A DNA stretch of 64,000 bases, taken from positions 24,526,153 to 24,590,152 of the forward strand of contig NC_134028.1 in NCBI RefSeq assembly GCF_964204645.1, in the 5' to 3' direction. This stretch comes from Tubulanus polymorphus (taxonomy: Eukaryota; Nemertea; Palaeonemertea; Tubulaniformes; Tubulanidae). Made by a program: the position numbers and the translations under genes. The number at the start of each line of letters is the position of its first letter. Positions within the stretch are counted from its first letter, which is position 1. Positions 27,001 through 33,469 of the stretch are shown in pieces. Under the pieces are notes generated by a model that was given only the letters and a program-made list of their open reading frames with translations, was not told the DNA's origin and searched no databases.

Positions 27001-29069
27001 TCCGGCCCTTTTGAGAGCCATCTGAAATGGCCACTAGGCTGGCCATCTTGAATTTCTTGGTAGCATGACACAGGCTTCTTTCTGATTGAGGGTTTAGGTA
27101 GATAAGATGTCTAACCTTTTGACGATGGGGGTTATTGGCCTTCAAATATGGCCACCAGGGCGACCATCTTGAATTCCTTGTAAGCATGATACCGACTTGA
27201 ACCAACAATTCTTACCGAGTTAATTAAAAATTTAGCACACCGCCATTTTCTACGAAGTATGCAATACCTCAGTATGTTACGTACCTGTCTTTAATGTTCA
27301 ATAATAATGAAAGCGTTGTTATTTCTATTCGATAGAACACTCAGCCTCTGCCGACTTATTTCGCTCGTAAATTTGAAGCGATCGTCAGTCAAGAGATAAT
27401 CAATCAGATCGATCACTTGTTGTACGGCCGCGAAGACAACGGTAATTTTCATACATTTTCACATCAGGTTTATACGCGTTCACAAGCGGAACAGTTAAAT
27501 AAGTGTCCTGGGACCAGTTCCACAGTTCTGAGTTAAGATTTGACTCTGAGTTAACTCATTGAAAATGAACTAACTTTAACTCAGAGTTAACAACTGTGGA
27601 ACTGACTCCTGTTCTTTTATTCTACGTAATTCCCTTTCTCATTGATTATTTATGTGTGTTTTATATTATGAAACGATTATTTCAGCTCAGATGTCGCGAG
27701 TTCTCGATTCCTACTGGCAGAACGAATGGCACCATTTAGATACACGAAAGTCGGACTCCGACGCGAAATTGTCATATTTCCGAGCGTTTATGGACTTGAG
27801 TCTTGACGATTTGAAAAGCGATGGTAAACGATGCGACGTTCTGCCCAATTCACCGCTAGAGATGAATGTCTATTCGAAAGCTGACAGCGTGCGAGGGATA
27901 TTACTGTTCTATGACGTCAGGAATGTCGCGATCAGAAAGAAATATCGAATAGAAACGTGGCTTCAAGAAAAGACTTATTACCATTTGTCAGACGTACAAG
28001 ACGAGCCGGCCGGTCGCATTAAACAACTGAAGGTAACGATTCTCTCCTCGGTGGGGGATGCCCCCCTCAGGTTTCAGAAAAATATACGAAGATGCAATTT
28101 GCGAGAGTATTGGTGTCAAATTTGAATGATTTGATGATCGTAATTTTCAAAAAAGGGAAAGACGTTTATATTTAGTAAGAGATTAAGCAGGGAGAGCCGG
28201 TGGGGTTTCCCCTACAGTTTTAGAAAGTTTGACAAAAAGATACAATTTCTGATAAGTGTAGAATTTTCAAATCTTGTGTAAAATTTTCTGAATTTTCTTT
28301 AGAATCTGCCTCGATGAAAACTGCAACTTCAGTTAGAAATGACAAGGCTCTGGTCCCCCTCTAAATCCAGCCCCTAAATCGAATAGTCTTACATTTTTAG
28401 GTCGGTACCGACTTCGATCCGAAAGAAGAAATATTTCGCAACTTTGCGTCGATCATCGGGCCGTACAGTGAGATAGTGTTAGTGCACAGCTGGGGCGCCG
28501 GCGAGAAATTCACGGCTACGTTCGTCTGGATCGACCCAACCGACCGACTGATCGCGGCGTTCGACATCGCCATCAAAAACAAAATGCAGCACACAACGGT
28601 TTTCAATCCGAACTTCCAACAACCAATTTTACCCGGCGTCTGGAAGGTGCGTCTGCTTTATCAGTGGAAGGTCGTCGCGGAGACGACGTTCCTGGTTTTA
28701 CCTTTAGCCACCGTGCACGGTATTGATGTAACGCCGCGCGAAGCGTACATCTCGAACTCCGGTCATTTAGACGCGTTCATGTACACGGGGAGAAACTTTT
28801 CAAAAGTCGCGTCGTTTTTAGGCTTGGAAGAGCATAAAAATACGATAAACGATATCACGAAAAACGCTCGAATCTACGGCGGCCGGTTACGAAAATATAT
28901 CGCGCAGCTAGCGCAGCCGTATTGGTCAGTGAAATCTAGTTGTTACCACGGAGAGAAACCTCCATGTTCGGATATGACGGCGTGTGAACTCAGTCCGTGG
29001 AGTTCGCGTTATCCGGATTTAAAGTCTGAACTAAAACCGATTGATCCTCTCAATGGTCGAATACGATGA
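894..29069 (+). CDS. XYLT: Peptide O-xylosyltransferase, complete 12-exon gene
   Basis: The product transfers xylose from UDP-xylose to serine of proteoglycan core proteins in the Golgi, the first step of heparan/chondroitin sulfate synthesis. Coding exons: 894-1112, 1806-2019, 12051-12179, 18642-18809, 21659-21828, 23992-24194, 24975-25055, 25538-25754, 26496-26672, 27336-27441, 27686-28032, 28401-29069. All introns are GT-AG, phases agree throughout, and the total is 2700 nt (899 aa), close to the human enzymes (about 865-959 aa). Order: short cytoplasmic tail, signal anchor (~9-28), stem, WSC domain (~151-243), GT14 catalytic domain (~264-560) and xylosyltransferase C-terminal domain. Diagnostic motifs are WGGASLL (330-336), [11 protein letters not shown] (351-361), DGGSDW (428-433), LLPAESFFHT (463-472) and CGCSPND (510-516). 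One gene is present here, so XYLT1 versus XYLT2 is not assigned. The domain order and exon phases make the call very secure. Confidence 0.96.
1335..1675 (-). mobile_element. tRNA-derived SINE-like sequence in intron 1
   Basis: On the minus strand an A-box-like TTGCTCTATTGG (1641-1652) lies inside a D-arm-like GCTC...GAGC hairpin, followed 27 nt later by a B-box-like GGTATCACTCC (1603-1613). A second B-box-like GGTACGAATCC lies at 1350-1360, downstream of a GTGAGGTCAAGG stretch. Together they suggest one dimeric or two adjacent tRNA-derived SINEs. Target duplications and a tail are not clear. Confidence 0.45.
1806..2019 (+). CDS. XYLT: XYLT exon 2: stem with conserved cysteines
   Basis: Encodes residues 74-144 plus one base. 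The acceptor is TTTTTAG before 1806 and the donor GTAAGA follows 2019 (phase 1). The segment [14 protein letters not shown] and the later RFCKYKG closely match the conserved pre-catalytic region of known xylosyltransferases, where ALSRAKSK and a cysteine-bearing RFC motif occur. The family match shows that the first exon and this exon belong together despite the following 10-kb intron. Confidence 0.93.
2020..5530. other. Proximal part of XYLT intron 2
   Basis: AT-rich, non-coding intron. It holds a 20-bp (GGCAGA)n-type run near 4490-4520 and scattered short repeats (3930-4170) with phrases such as GAACTGGATCCTG that recur elsewhere in this gene's introns. No gene or clear transposon is recognised. 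Confidence 0.5.
5549..5982 (+). repeat. 35-bp minisatellite in XYLT intron 2
   Basis: About 12 copies of a unit containing CATCCATCGGTCATCC, then CCCTCACACCT and a variable CATGCGGC. The copies diverge by substitutions and small length changes. All three forward frames are partly open because the unit lacks stop codons, which gives spurious histidine/serine/proline-rich ORFs. Confidence 0.9.
6369..6900 (+). promoter_or_regulatory. CpG-rich island with GA tract inside intron 2
   Basis: A GAGA-rich tract (6369-6420) precedes about 450 bp unusually rich in CpG (for example GACGCGCGTGTCGGAGCGCG near 6461), while most surrounding intron is AT-rich. This is the composition of an internal promoter or enhancer. 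Two short start-codon exons with phase-matched donors lie within it (6517 and 6702). Promoter activity is inference. Confidence 0.4.
6702..6792 (+). CDS. Candidate alternative first exon with membrane anchor
   Basis: ATG at 6702 opens [20 protein letters not shown] followed by [10 protein letters not shown]. This is a single hydrophobic span with a Cys-rich end. After 6792 comes a possible donor (G|GTAGTT) in phase 1, exactly the phase needed by the WSC exon at 12051. Spliced this way, the product would be a membrane anchor joined directly to the WSC and catalytic domains, replacing exons 1-2. Without splicing the frame stops at 6798-6800, giving a 32-residue membrane micropeptide. The donor is not strong, and no transcript evidence is available. 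Confidence 0.3.
7150..7410 (+). repeat. Interspersed repeat family copy 1 (CCAAATTT/GGGCCAAAT type)
   Basis: This copy has phrases GCCAAATTTTATTGCGTGTG, GTGAGTGGTTTATGAG and ACCCGGGCCAAATCATCTC that recur at 16740-16880, 18373-18545, 20400-20510, 21846-22060 and, reversed, at about 29640-29890. The shared order of these phrases suggests one non-autonomous transposon family; terminal repeats are not resolved. Confidence 0.5.
7941..8094. repeat. (TA)n microsatellite
   Basis: About 150 bp of nearly pure TA dinucleotide with short GATA and GTA interruptions near 8033-8075. Open frames of Ile-Tyr on both strands here are artefacts. Confidence 0.97.
8461..8650. repeat. Interspersed repeat fragments
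   Basis: Two repeat types abut. 8461-8530 (GAGACATTT...GGCATTTTATTAA) resembles 21340-21530 and 31185-31300. 8553-8650 (TTTAACTCAGAGTTAA, CTGTGGAACTGGATCCTG) resembles the foldback at 27515-27604 and fragments at 3930-4170, 10190-10310 and 24250. Confidence 0.45.
9251..9270. repeat. Poly(C) run
   Basis: Twenty consecutive C, followed about 100 bp later by a G-rich GGGGGCGGGGGGCGGGG stretch (9372-9388). The true length is uncertain because homopolymers are error-prone in sequencing. Confidence 0.9.
9793..9830. repeat. (TCA)n microsatellite
   Basis: About 12 TCA trinucleotides, followed by a TG-rich run at 9885-9915. Confidence 0.9.
10430..10700. repeat. CT-rich low-complexity tracts
   Basis: Two polypyrimidine stretches (about 10436-10525 and 10656-10700) made of CTCTC and CCCTC units, separated by unique sequence. 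Leu/Ser-rich open frames over them are not genes. Confidence 0.8.
11382..11650 (+). CDS. Coding-like open stretch in intron 2, candidate alternative exon or gene relic
   Basis: From a good acceptor (TTGCTCCGCAG ending at 11381) an open frame runs about 89 codons to TGA at 11648-11650. It reads (A)[18 protein letters not shown], then [20 protein letters not shown], then [20 protein letters not shown], ending [10 protein letters not shown]. The residue composition looks protein-like rather than repeat-like. Entered from XYLT exon 2 (phase 1) the frame fits, which would give a truncated, catalytically dead product. I do not recognise the family; it may be a transposon or gene remnant. Confidence 0.25.
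12051..12179 (+). CDS. XYLT: XYLT exon 3: first half of WSC domain
   Basis: Encodes residues 145-187. It begins the WSC domain with [15 protein letters not shown] and ends with CIYTCYRLG, the usual Cys-x3-Cys pattern of WSC modules (CFKD...C...C). The acceptor is TTTGCAG and the donor GTAAGT, phase 1 in and phase 1 out. WSC domains are putative carbohydrate-binding modules. As I recall, fly and nematode xylosyltransferases keep this module while vertebrate paralogues do not. Confidence 0.93.
   Translation: MKMKVNFSDVSKMSNRTEICRLTTSFLKPTIRQKNAFIPAID
13080..13215 (+). mobile_element. Probable retroelement tail with GAAGATGG...CGAAACGTTG motif
   Basis: CTGAAGATGGCTAT and ATAGTCGAAACGTTGAAATA flank a 6-nt loop, with GGCTAT able to pair with ATAGTC (one G-U). 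This arrangement is a recurrent tail-like motif that I associate with invertebrate retroelements. Upstream is a short (TA)n. No coding part is adjacent. Confidence 0.35.
13305..13515 (+). repeat. Degenerate pentamer/decamer CCTAT repeat
   Basis: Irregular repetition of CCTATCCTGT and CCTATCCTTT units over about 200 bp in intron 3. The apparent Pro/Leu/Ser-rich ORF across it is repeat-derived. Confidence 0.85.
13866..14938 (+). repeat. C-run minisatellite, 67-75 bp unit, about 15 copies
   Basis: Each unit is a conserved 57-bp segment (TTGATTACTGATTAATTCGA then ATTCATAGAAATATGTAAGG then TGTAACTAAGGGACTTA) followed by a C run of 6-19 bases, in some units broken by one T (CCCTCCCCC). Units differ mainly at ATAG/ATCG and in C-run length. 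The C runs could form i-motif structures and the complement G-quadruplexes. Confidence 0.95.
15000..16080. other. CpG-rich unique stretch in intron 3
   Basis: 15040-15620 is rich in CpG (CGTCGCGAGCGC, CCGATCGTCGGG and similar) compared with flanking intron and contains no long open frame that resembles a protein. It may be an enhancer or conserved non-coding element. 15620-16080 is plain AT-rich intron. Confidence 0.3.
16080..16315. repeat. CT-rich low-complexity tract
   Basis: About 235 bp of CTCCCT, CTCTTCC and CTATCTC units in intron 3. Confidence 0.85.
16740..16880 (+). repeat. Interspersed repeat family copy 2
   Basis: Contains GGCCCAAATTTGACTCGGGT and TTTGACCCGGGCCAAATGGT, the same phrases as the copy at 7150-7410 and the end of the copy at 21846-22060. 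Confidence 0.45.
17927..18105. repeat. (CT)n and (CCCTCT)n microsatellite
   Basis: (CT)n, then about 14 CCCTCT hexamers, then (CT)n again. The Arg-Glu-rich ORF on the minus strand is an artefact of this repeat. Confidence 0.97.
18373..18545 (+). repeat. Interspersed repeat family copy 3
   Basis: GAGGCCTGAGCCAAATTCTA and GGGTCAAATTATTGCGTGCG match the copy at 21846-22060 (GCCCGAGCCAAACTTTAGCA, GGTTCAAATTATTGCGTGTG), both followed by a GTTTAGTG/GTTTAGAGTGAGTGG phrase. Confidence 0.55.
18642..18809 (+). CDS. XYLT: XYLT exon 4: second half of WSC domain
   Basis: Encodes residues 188-243 (the first codon is shared with exon 3). It contains the WSC signatures [20 protein letters not shown] and [15 protein letters not shown], ending in NIYATGVG. 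The acceptor is TTTTCCAG; I use the donor GTGAGT after 18809 because it gives phase 1, which matches exon 5, rather than the weaker GTAGGA five bases upstream. With exon 3 it makes a complete 90-residue WSC module. Confidence 0.92.
18810..21658. other. XYLT intron 4
   Basis: Contains a 270-bp polypyrimidine tract (19757-20025), an interspersed-repeat fragment (20400-20510), a CpG-rich patch with GGCGGTGGCGGCGTCGGCGT near 21062, and a repeat fragment at 21340-21530. No further exon is needed, since exon 4 and exon 5 phases match. Confidence 0.6.
19757..20025. repeat. Polypyrimidine tract
   Basis: About 270 bp of CTTCCTC, CTCTCC and CTTTTCC units on the plus strand. The Ser/Phe/Leu ORF on the plus strand and Glu/Arg ORFs on the minus strand derive from it. 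Confidence 0.9.
21659..21828 (+). CDS. XYLT: XYLT exon 5: start of GT14 catalytic domain
   Basis: Encodes residues 244-300. After a linker of about 20 residues it enters the GT-A type fold with [18 protein letters not shown] and then [17 protein letters not shown]. The IHVD segment is the position of the nucleotide-sugar binding strand in the family. The acceptor is TTTTTTCAG, the donor GTAAGT, phase 0 out. Confidence 0.94.
21846..22060 (+). repeat. Interspersed repeat family copy 4
   Basis: Starts directly after the exon 5 donor region at TTTTGGCCCGACAAAAAAAC and carries all the family phrases, ending GATCCGGGGCAAATGGTCTC. It is the most complete copy together with that at 7150-7410. Confidence 0.55.
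22686..22870 (+). mobile_element. tRNA-derived SINE in XYLT intron 5
   Basis: A box TGGCATGGTGG (22689-22699) and B box GGTTGGAATCC (22733-22743) are separated by 33 nt, the spacing of a tRNA gene. The intervening sequence AAGGTGTCTGACTCACGAC is anticodon-arm-like. A non-tRNA body follows to about 22870. It lacks a proper acceptor stem, so it is a SINE, not a functional tRNA gene. Confidence 0.75.
22871..23991. other. Distal XYLT intron 5
   Basis: Unique sequence with a CpG-rich part (about 23030-23420, including CGTCGGACGGCGGCGTCGCT). No open frame resembles a protein. It is possibly regulatory. Confidence 0.3.
23992..24194 (+). CDS. XYLT: XYLT exon 6: GT14 core
   Basis: Encodes residues 301-367 plus two bases. 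It carries two of the strongest family signatures: [15 protein letters not shown] at 323-337 and [19 protein letters not shown] at 349-367. The Asp-Trp-x-Trp-Asp stretch (351-355) is the family's counterpart of a DxD-type motif. The acceptor is GTATTTCAG and the donor GTAAGT, phase 2 out. Confidence 0.95.
24975..25055 (+). CDS. XYLT: XYLT exon 7: short GT14 exon
   Basis: Encodes residues 368-394 plus two bases, 81 nt. The reading TIDELSAFL...[11 protein letters not shown] aligns with the human segment that follows the DWPWDFF motif. The acceptor is TTGTTACAG. The donor is GTATGT after 25055; using it restores the frame into exon 8 as Asp-Phe-Ile-Arg. Confidence 0.92.
25538..25754 (+). CDS. 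XYLT: XYLT exon 8: donor-binding motif and catalytic glutamate
   Basis: Encodes residues 395-467. Motifs are [15 protein letters not shown], then [17 protein letters not shown] (428-444), then YTLLPAE ending the exon. The terminal Glu467 (codon 25752-25754) aligns with the glutamate that structural work on human XYLT1 identified as the catalytic base, so this copy should be active. The acceptor is TTTGACAG and the donor GTGAGT, phase 0. Confidence 0.95.
25860..26245 (+). repeat. 69-bp minisatellite in XYLT intron 8
   Basis: About 5.5 copies of a unit containing TATTGGTATTATTACCCCTA, GCCTATGTCTGTAACTGTGT and ATCAGTCATCTCTCCCTGGA. The period is a multiple of three and lacks stops in one frame, giving a spurious 23-residue repeat ORF. 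It lies between two XYLT catalytic exons. Confidence 0.95.
26496..26672 (+). CDS. XYLT: XYLT exon 9: end of catalytic core
   Basis: Encodes residues 468-526. It begins SFFHTLLQN and contains [11 protein letters not shown] and a CKC...[15 protein letters not shown] segment (499-522). These cysteines are conserved in the family and probably form disulfides in the Golgi lumen. The acceptor is TTTTTCAG and the donor GTAAAT, phase 0 on both sides. Confidence 0.95.
26985..27185 (+). repeat. Two-copy ~125-bp direct repeat in XYLT intron 9
   Basis: Two tandem segments share ATGGCCACTAGGCTGGCCAT/ATGGCCACCAGGGCGACCAT, CTTGAATTTCTTGGTAGCAT/CTTGAATTCCTTGTAAGCAT. The copies are moderately diverged. Confidence 0.7.
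27336..27441 (+). CDS. XYLT: XYLT exon 10
   Basis: Encodes residues 527-561 plus one base: [20 protein letters not shown] and then [14 protein letters not shown]. This matches the family segment [20 protein letters not shown] just after the CGCSPND motif. The acceptor is TCGATAG and the donor GTAATT. Together with exon 11 it bridges the catalytic and C-terminal domains. Confidence 0.93.
27515..27604. repeat. 90-bp foldback element in XYLT intron 10
   Basis: Perfect 11-bp terminal inverted repeats CAGTTCCACAG and CTGTGGAACTG, with further inner pairing between ACTCTGAGTTAA and TTAACTCAGAGT. It almost fills the 244-bp intron. Related fragments lie at 8553-8650 and elsewhere in the gene. Confidence 0.75.
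27686..28032 (+). CDS. XYLT: XYLT exon 11: xylosyltransferase C-terminal domain, first part
   Basis: Encodes residues 562-677. It starts [17 protein letters not shown], matching the SYWENVYD region of the human enzymes, and continues through [13 protein letters not shown] and ETWLQEKTY. The acceptor is ATTTCAG and the donor GTAACG, phase 0. Sequence conservation is lower than in the catalytic domain, as expected for this family-specific domain. Confidence 0.93.
28401..29069 (+). CDS. XYLT: XYLT exon 12: C-terminal domain and stop
   Basis: Encodes residues 678-899 and the TGA at 29067-29069. It starts [15 protein letters not shown], matching VGTDWDAKERLFRNFGG in the family. It continues with [16 protein letters not shown] and [22 protein letters not shown], split here for display as [12 protein letters not shown] then [10 protein letters not shown], and ends with a Cys-rich segment (CYHGEKPPC...C) and [17 protein letters not shown] followed by LNGRIR. 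The same ending (…DPKSELGAVKPDGRLR) closes human XYLT, so the stop is genuine. The acceptor is TTTTTAG. Confidence 0.95.
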   Translation, partial: VGTDFDPKEEIFRNFASIIGPYSEIVLVHSWGAGEKFTATFVWIDPTDRLIAAFDIAIKNKMQHTTVFNPNFQQPILPGVWKVRLLYQWKVVAETTFLVLPLATVHGIDVTPREAYISNSGHLDAFMYTGRNFSKVASFLGLEEHKNTINDITKNARIYGGRLRKYIAQLAQPYWSVKSSCYHGEKPPCSDMTACELSPWSSRYPDLKSELKPIDPLNGRIR

Positions 29070-29134
29070 CACTTGGTTTCCATAGACAAGTGACTATCTA
29101 CGTAATACAATTGAAGAAAAAACCCACAATACTT

Positions 29135-29140
29135 AATAAA
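29135..29140 (+). promoter_or_regulatory. XYLT polyadenylation signal AATAAA
   Basis: A canonical AATAAA lies 66 nt after the stop codon, followed by a second near-match (TAATAAAAG) 10 nt later. This would give a very short 3' UTR of about 90 nt. Confidence 0.6.
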
Positions 29141-29639
29141 ACTAATAAAAGATTTTGACAATCGCCGTTTTAGAAACATTTTCAAAATATTTTGAAAATG
29201 GATCATAGCCTTTGATTCAAAACGTCGAAATCCTCCTTTAGTTTCTACATTGAAACGCTTTGTCCTCATCAGATAAGTTATCTCTATTTGTTCTTAATTC
29301 CCAATTTGTGTTATTTCAGTTCAATTTACTAAGGGTAAGCTGTCATCAAGCATAGAGATTGTCCGAGGTATGACAACGACTATAGGGGTGTTTCACTGTA
29401 CTTCGTGTTGTGGGTTTTTTCTTCACAATGAAAAAAATTGTTATATGATATATATTGCATTTTCTAATCTCAGTAGTAAATTGCGTCTTACTCAGTAGCG
29501 TCAGTTTAGACTGTGAATATTTCATTTCGAGTAGAGAATCGGGGAAATACCATTTCACGCGAAGGACTTGACCGGTACCGAGTAAGGCGCAGTCTACTTG
29601 AAGAAATTCTTTCCGGCTTCAGATCACCCATTTCAAGGT

Positions 29640-29890
29640 GTGTGAAGAGTCAGAGCCGAGTTATATTTGGCCCATACCTAGTAAGAGTGTGTTCACACAC
29701 TTACATCACTTACTCAAATGCTTTCAAAACGATGCAGTGGTAAGCACCGTAAGCAGAGGCACTTCCAGAACCACATAGCATTCACATGGAATAAATTGAC
29801 CCGTGTTAAAATTTGGCATAGGCCTGGTGTGACGTGTTTGGTCGGACCATATTTGGCCTGCGTCACTCAGGCGCAAACCCATGGCCTCAG
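29640..29890 (-). repeat. Interspersed repeat family copy, reversed
   Basis: In reverse orientation it carries GCCAAATATGGTCCGACC, TTTAACACGGGTCAATT and AAGTGATGTAAGTGTG phrases like the copies in XYLT introns. It is just downstream of the XYLT gene. Confidence 0.45.
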
Positions 29891-30705
29891 TCAAAAACAC
29901 TTGTATAATCAAGATTTTGTGCTCCCTAAGGAGTAGTTAAATATACAATGCTCAATATACGTATTTTAAACTCTTTTCCTGAGTACAGGTACTTGACTCA
30001 TTATGGAAGAGATGAAACTTGATAGATTTGAAGACCAGATCTAGTAAATATGTTCAGTAATCACCCGAGTGAGATACAAGTTGTAAAAGTGTGTGTGTGT
30101 ACACAGGAACTATTCATAAAATACATATGCATCAAGAGGGGAGGGGGTAGATATTCCTTAAAATGGAAAACATGAGCAGACCCGACTACACCATATCTGC
30201 TGTAGACCAGACTACACAATATCTCTCATTGTAGTTTTCACCAAAACAAAAATGAGTTATTTTTGTCTATAATAGTTTAATTGAAAATGAACTAGGAGTA
30301 TTTTGATGTTTTTGGGAGTAGTTGAGCTCTTAAAGAGTAGAAACTACTCTCACATAGTAGCCGTAGTCTAGGTTTGAGAGGGAGAACTTCAGCAAAATTT
30401 TGCGTATGTATTTTGTGAACGGTCCCTCAGTTGATGACACTTATATTATCTGACTACGGTGATAACATTTAGTTCCATAGTTTAAACGAGATCTCAAAAT
30501 AGATTATTGTTATGTTGCTCAAACTCGATAAATGTAATGAAATTAGTTGTTGATTTGAACTGTGATTGTTCAACACAAGTATTAAAGAGAGAATTACCAA
30601 TCGGCATTCTTCAGAGTTATCGCATCAAATATTTTCCCGAAATCAAAAGAGTATTTTAGATTTATTTAGTTGTATTTTTACCGGGGTATGGGTAAGTATT
30701 CTCTA
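29891..30705. other. Intergenic, nothing recognised
   Basis: AT-rich sequence with a short (GT)n near 30092 and no protein-like frame. Confidence 0.5.
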
Positions 30706-30882
30706 CAGCGGAACTTCTGTTATAACGAACTCGGATACAACGATTCATCATTGCATTTAACAAATATAGAATTTCGTCTTAAGTAAGACAATTTAATTGA
30801 TTCATACTGGATATAACAAACTATCGGTTATAACCAACAGATGTTTTGGTCCCTGGAAATGTGTTGTAACAGGGTTTCACTG
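30706..30882. mobile_element. Tigger/pogo-like MITE, 177 bp
   Basis: The left end CAGCGGAACTTCTGTTATAA and the reversed right end CAGTGAAACCCTGTTACAAC are imperfect terminal inverted repeats. They match the CAGTG-AACC-GTTATAACGAA theme of Tigger/pogo elements. A TA precedes the left end; the right side has AA, so the TA duplication is decayed. Internal TATAACAAACTATCGGTTATAAC also fits. There is no transposase. Confidence 0.65.
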
Positions 30883-31800
30883 AATGTTTATGTTGAAAGG
30901 TACAGTGAATTTTTTGTCACATACATCGAAGGCAAAAGTTGTCAAAAAATGTTGCATTTGTTTCATTCATTTACCATTTGAAATTATAGATTTACATGTG
31001 CATTCATTTCAAGTGGCACAACTGGCTGAAGTAACAAATGTTTTACAGGTATCATTCTGCAGCCTGGACCCTGCGCCCCTCAGATATTTGATACATTATC
31101 AACATTCCAATTATTGATTGTCCAGGCTTTTGCATGTAATATGGGCTTCACGTGTGACTTAGTGAATTGAAATGATGTGCAAATTACAGACTTAAGACAT
31201 TTTATTATCAGCAAACTTTCAAAAACTGATCGTCCACACTTCTCATGCGTTCAGTACTTCACGAAAGATATTTAAATTGAAAAGTACTACAAACACCAAA
31301 CTCTGAGGGGGCAAGTTCAGGGCTGTAGATTTATACCATATCCACATTGGTGGTTGACCTCGAAGTACTTATTAAAATCACTCTCATTCATTACCAAAAA
31401 CTATCTATGATGTATATCTATTATTATTGCTTATACTGAAGCAGTTCTGAACACAGCTGCTAAATACATTTAGTTCAAATATACATTAAATAATAACGAA
31501 TGTAAGAGCAGTCATAAAATGACTACAATTGTTTATATATAAATCATGTAATAGACGGACGACGGGCGACGTCCCTTTGATAAACGCGTATATGTGGATT
31601 CTAGAAAATGTATTTTTAACTGAATCTGACTAGCTGATGTCAGAATAAAATGACGTCAGAGTACGTCCGGTTTGAGACTTTGTGGGGGAAGTTCCGGAAA
31701 CATTTGATCAAATTGACTACTGCGACTGGGGTGGGTGATTCTAGAATTTAAAGAATTTGTGGATTTTCTATCTTGATTGAGTCGTTGAATATTTTACAAT
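30883..31800. other. Intergenic with one repeat fragment
   Basis: 31185-31300 (AAGACATTTTATTATCAGCA, TTTAAATTGAAAAGTACTAC) matches 21340-21530 and 8461-8530, in partly rearranged order. The remainder has no recognised feature. Confidence 0.45.
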
Positions 31801-32185
31801 GAACCGCGTTGGTCAAATGATTTTAAAATCGCCTTAGCAATGAGATTGAATTTAGGAATAGGGTTCAACCGGACCCGCACCGGTTCGACTCCCAGGGAAA
31901 TACGCGCATGCTTGAAGTGAGCAGTCAAATCTGCGCCACAGCACTGATTAAGTTCATTTTTTTCGTTCGACATTTGAATTACACAAGGATGCGGGATCCC
32001 ACCATACGATCGAATTGCCATCGAAAAACTTGCAGGAGCATGGACCCAGCTCTCGCAGAGAGGCGCGGAAACATCACGGTTGGCAAAGAAATTGCCGGTC
32101 ACCGCCCCCTCTCACCAAAGGAAACTGGTACTGCTGGCCACGTGCGCCACTTATTTCGATGCGAAATCCAGAAAAAAAAAAATTT
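31800..32185 (+). mobile_element. Possible tRNA-derived SINE
   Basis: A perfect B-box GGTTCGACTCC at 31882-31892 is preceded 36 nt upstream by a weak A-box-like TAGCAATGAGA. The body that follows is GC-richer than its surroundings and ends in a run of A (32170-32180). The tRNA fold around the boxes is poor. Confidence 0.35.
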
Positions 32186-32251
32186 AGAATCTTTGGTTCT
32201 TTGAGGAAAGCTTGATCCCATGGGTATAGTAAAAGAATAAGAAAAAGGAAA

Positions 32252-32510
32252 TTCTTTTCAACTGATTTATTTTATTATAGCGCCTAACACTTTTTCTGCC
32301 AAATTTCTGGATATTTTTCTCACAGAAATAAATATTTTTTTCGCACATTTGTGATGCATATTTTGTTGTGTCCTTAATTTTGTTCTCACAGAATTCGTCT
32401 TCTTTGAAATGTGAATTGCAATTTGCAATGCCAAGAGGCTGTTAACTTCCAGGTTGTACTTGCAGTTCACCGCTGTTATCGTCTTGGAATGAACCTGCTG
32501 GACCATCGTC
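32252..32510 (+). repeat. Segmental duplicate L (left copy)
   Basis: From TTCTTTTCAACTGATTTATT through GCATATTTTGTTGTGTCCTT to ATCGTCTTGGAATGAACCTG it matches 56402-56645 with few differences. The two copies are in the same orientation and bracket the repeat-rich 24-kb interval. Confidence 0.9.
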
Positions 32511-33250
32511 AGGTGAACCCACCTGATGATGATCTCTAGGGTGAGATTGAAATGTCGTGTATTCTATATATTTTAGATTGAATAAATAAATTCTTGTTTT
32601 TAAATTCTTTTAATCTGTAGATAGTGGGTTTTTATCTTATTATCCGTTCACCACATTCGAGTGTGGCTATCGTTCTATTGGATTAGATATTCACTTGTCA
32701 TAGATGATTTAATATATACGTAATAAGAATTAGAAATCACATATTATAGGAAATGGATTTTGAAATGCGTTAGATTTAAGTCTTAAGTCACACAGTGAAT
32801 AATTTTTGGATTTACAAAGAAAAAACTTCTCCCTGGAAAATATATAAGATACGAGTTTATTTCCACTTTTATATTTCAAAAAATCTCATAACCAAAAAAT
32901 TCGCCCGCCCTCGTCATGTCCGGCGAGAGAGGTTTGGATGAGAAACAAGTATCAACTTTGAGGGGCCTAATTTACTCCTAAATTCGGAGAGGGGGACTGT
33001 TGGGAATCAAGTAATTTATTTTTTGCCATGGCCTTATTAAAGTTCCACAATATTGTATAGCTGGCTACTGGCGCGTGTTCAACCCCCGTGCAGGAACCTA
33101 AGCTCAATGTAAATCCATTCAACAATAGAGACACAATTGCGGCTATTCAGGGTTGTTGATATCATTCATACGCGCTATTGAATACGTCACCGGCTGACCA
33201 CGGTATGTATTAAGCATAGGAAACCATTCATTCACCTCTGCACACTCACA
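32511..33250. other. Intergenic, nothing recognised
   Basis: AT-rich sequence followed by about 150 bp of more GC-balanced sequence. No reliable coding signal. Confidence 0.45.
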
Positions 33251-33258
33251 CTGTGAAC

Positions 33259-33345
33259 ATGCTACCGTGGATTCTCCTCCTGGCGATTTTCGCTGCGCTC
33301 CCGCTCCTGCTCCTGTTCCTGCTTCCTGAGGAACGACGTCTTTAT
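33259..33345 (+). other. Short hydrophobic open segment, uncertain
   Basis: ATG at 33259 opens MLPWILLLAIFAALPLLLLF followed by LLPEERR, which resembles a signal peptide or anchor. The open frame continues through a pyrimidine-rich stretch into the LINE fragment. There is no partner exon in view, so it may be chance. Confidence 0.15.
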
Positions 33346-33469
33346 GTTTTATGTGTTACTGTTTGTCTCTGTGCTGTCCTGTACTGTTCCGTGTTAATTA
33401 ATCTGTTCTATTTTTCAGCAATTAACCCGTTTTGTTTTTCAGGGCCGATTTCTCTGTCGAATTTCAACG

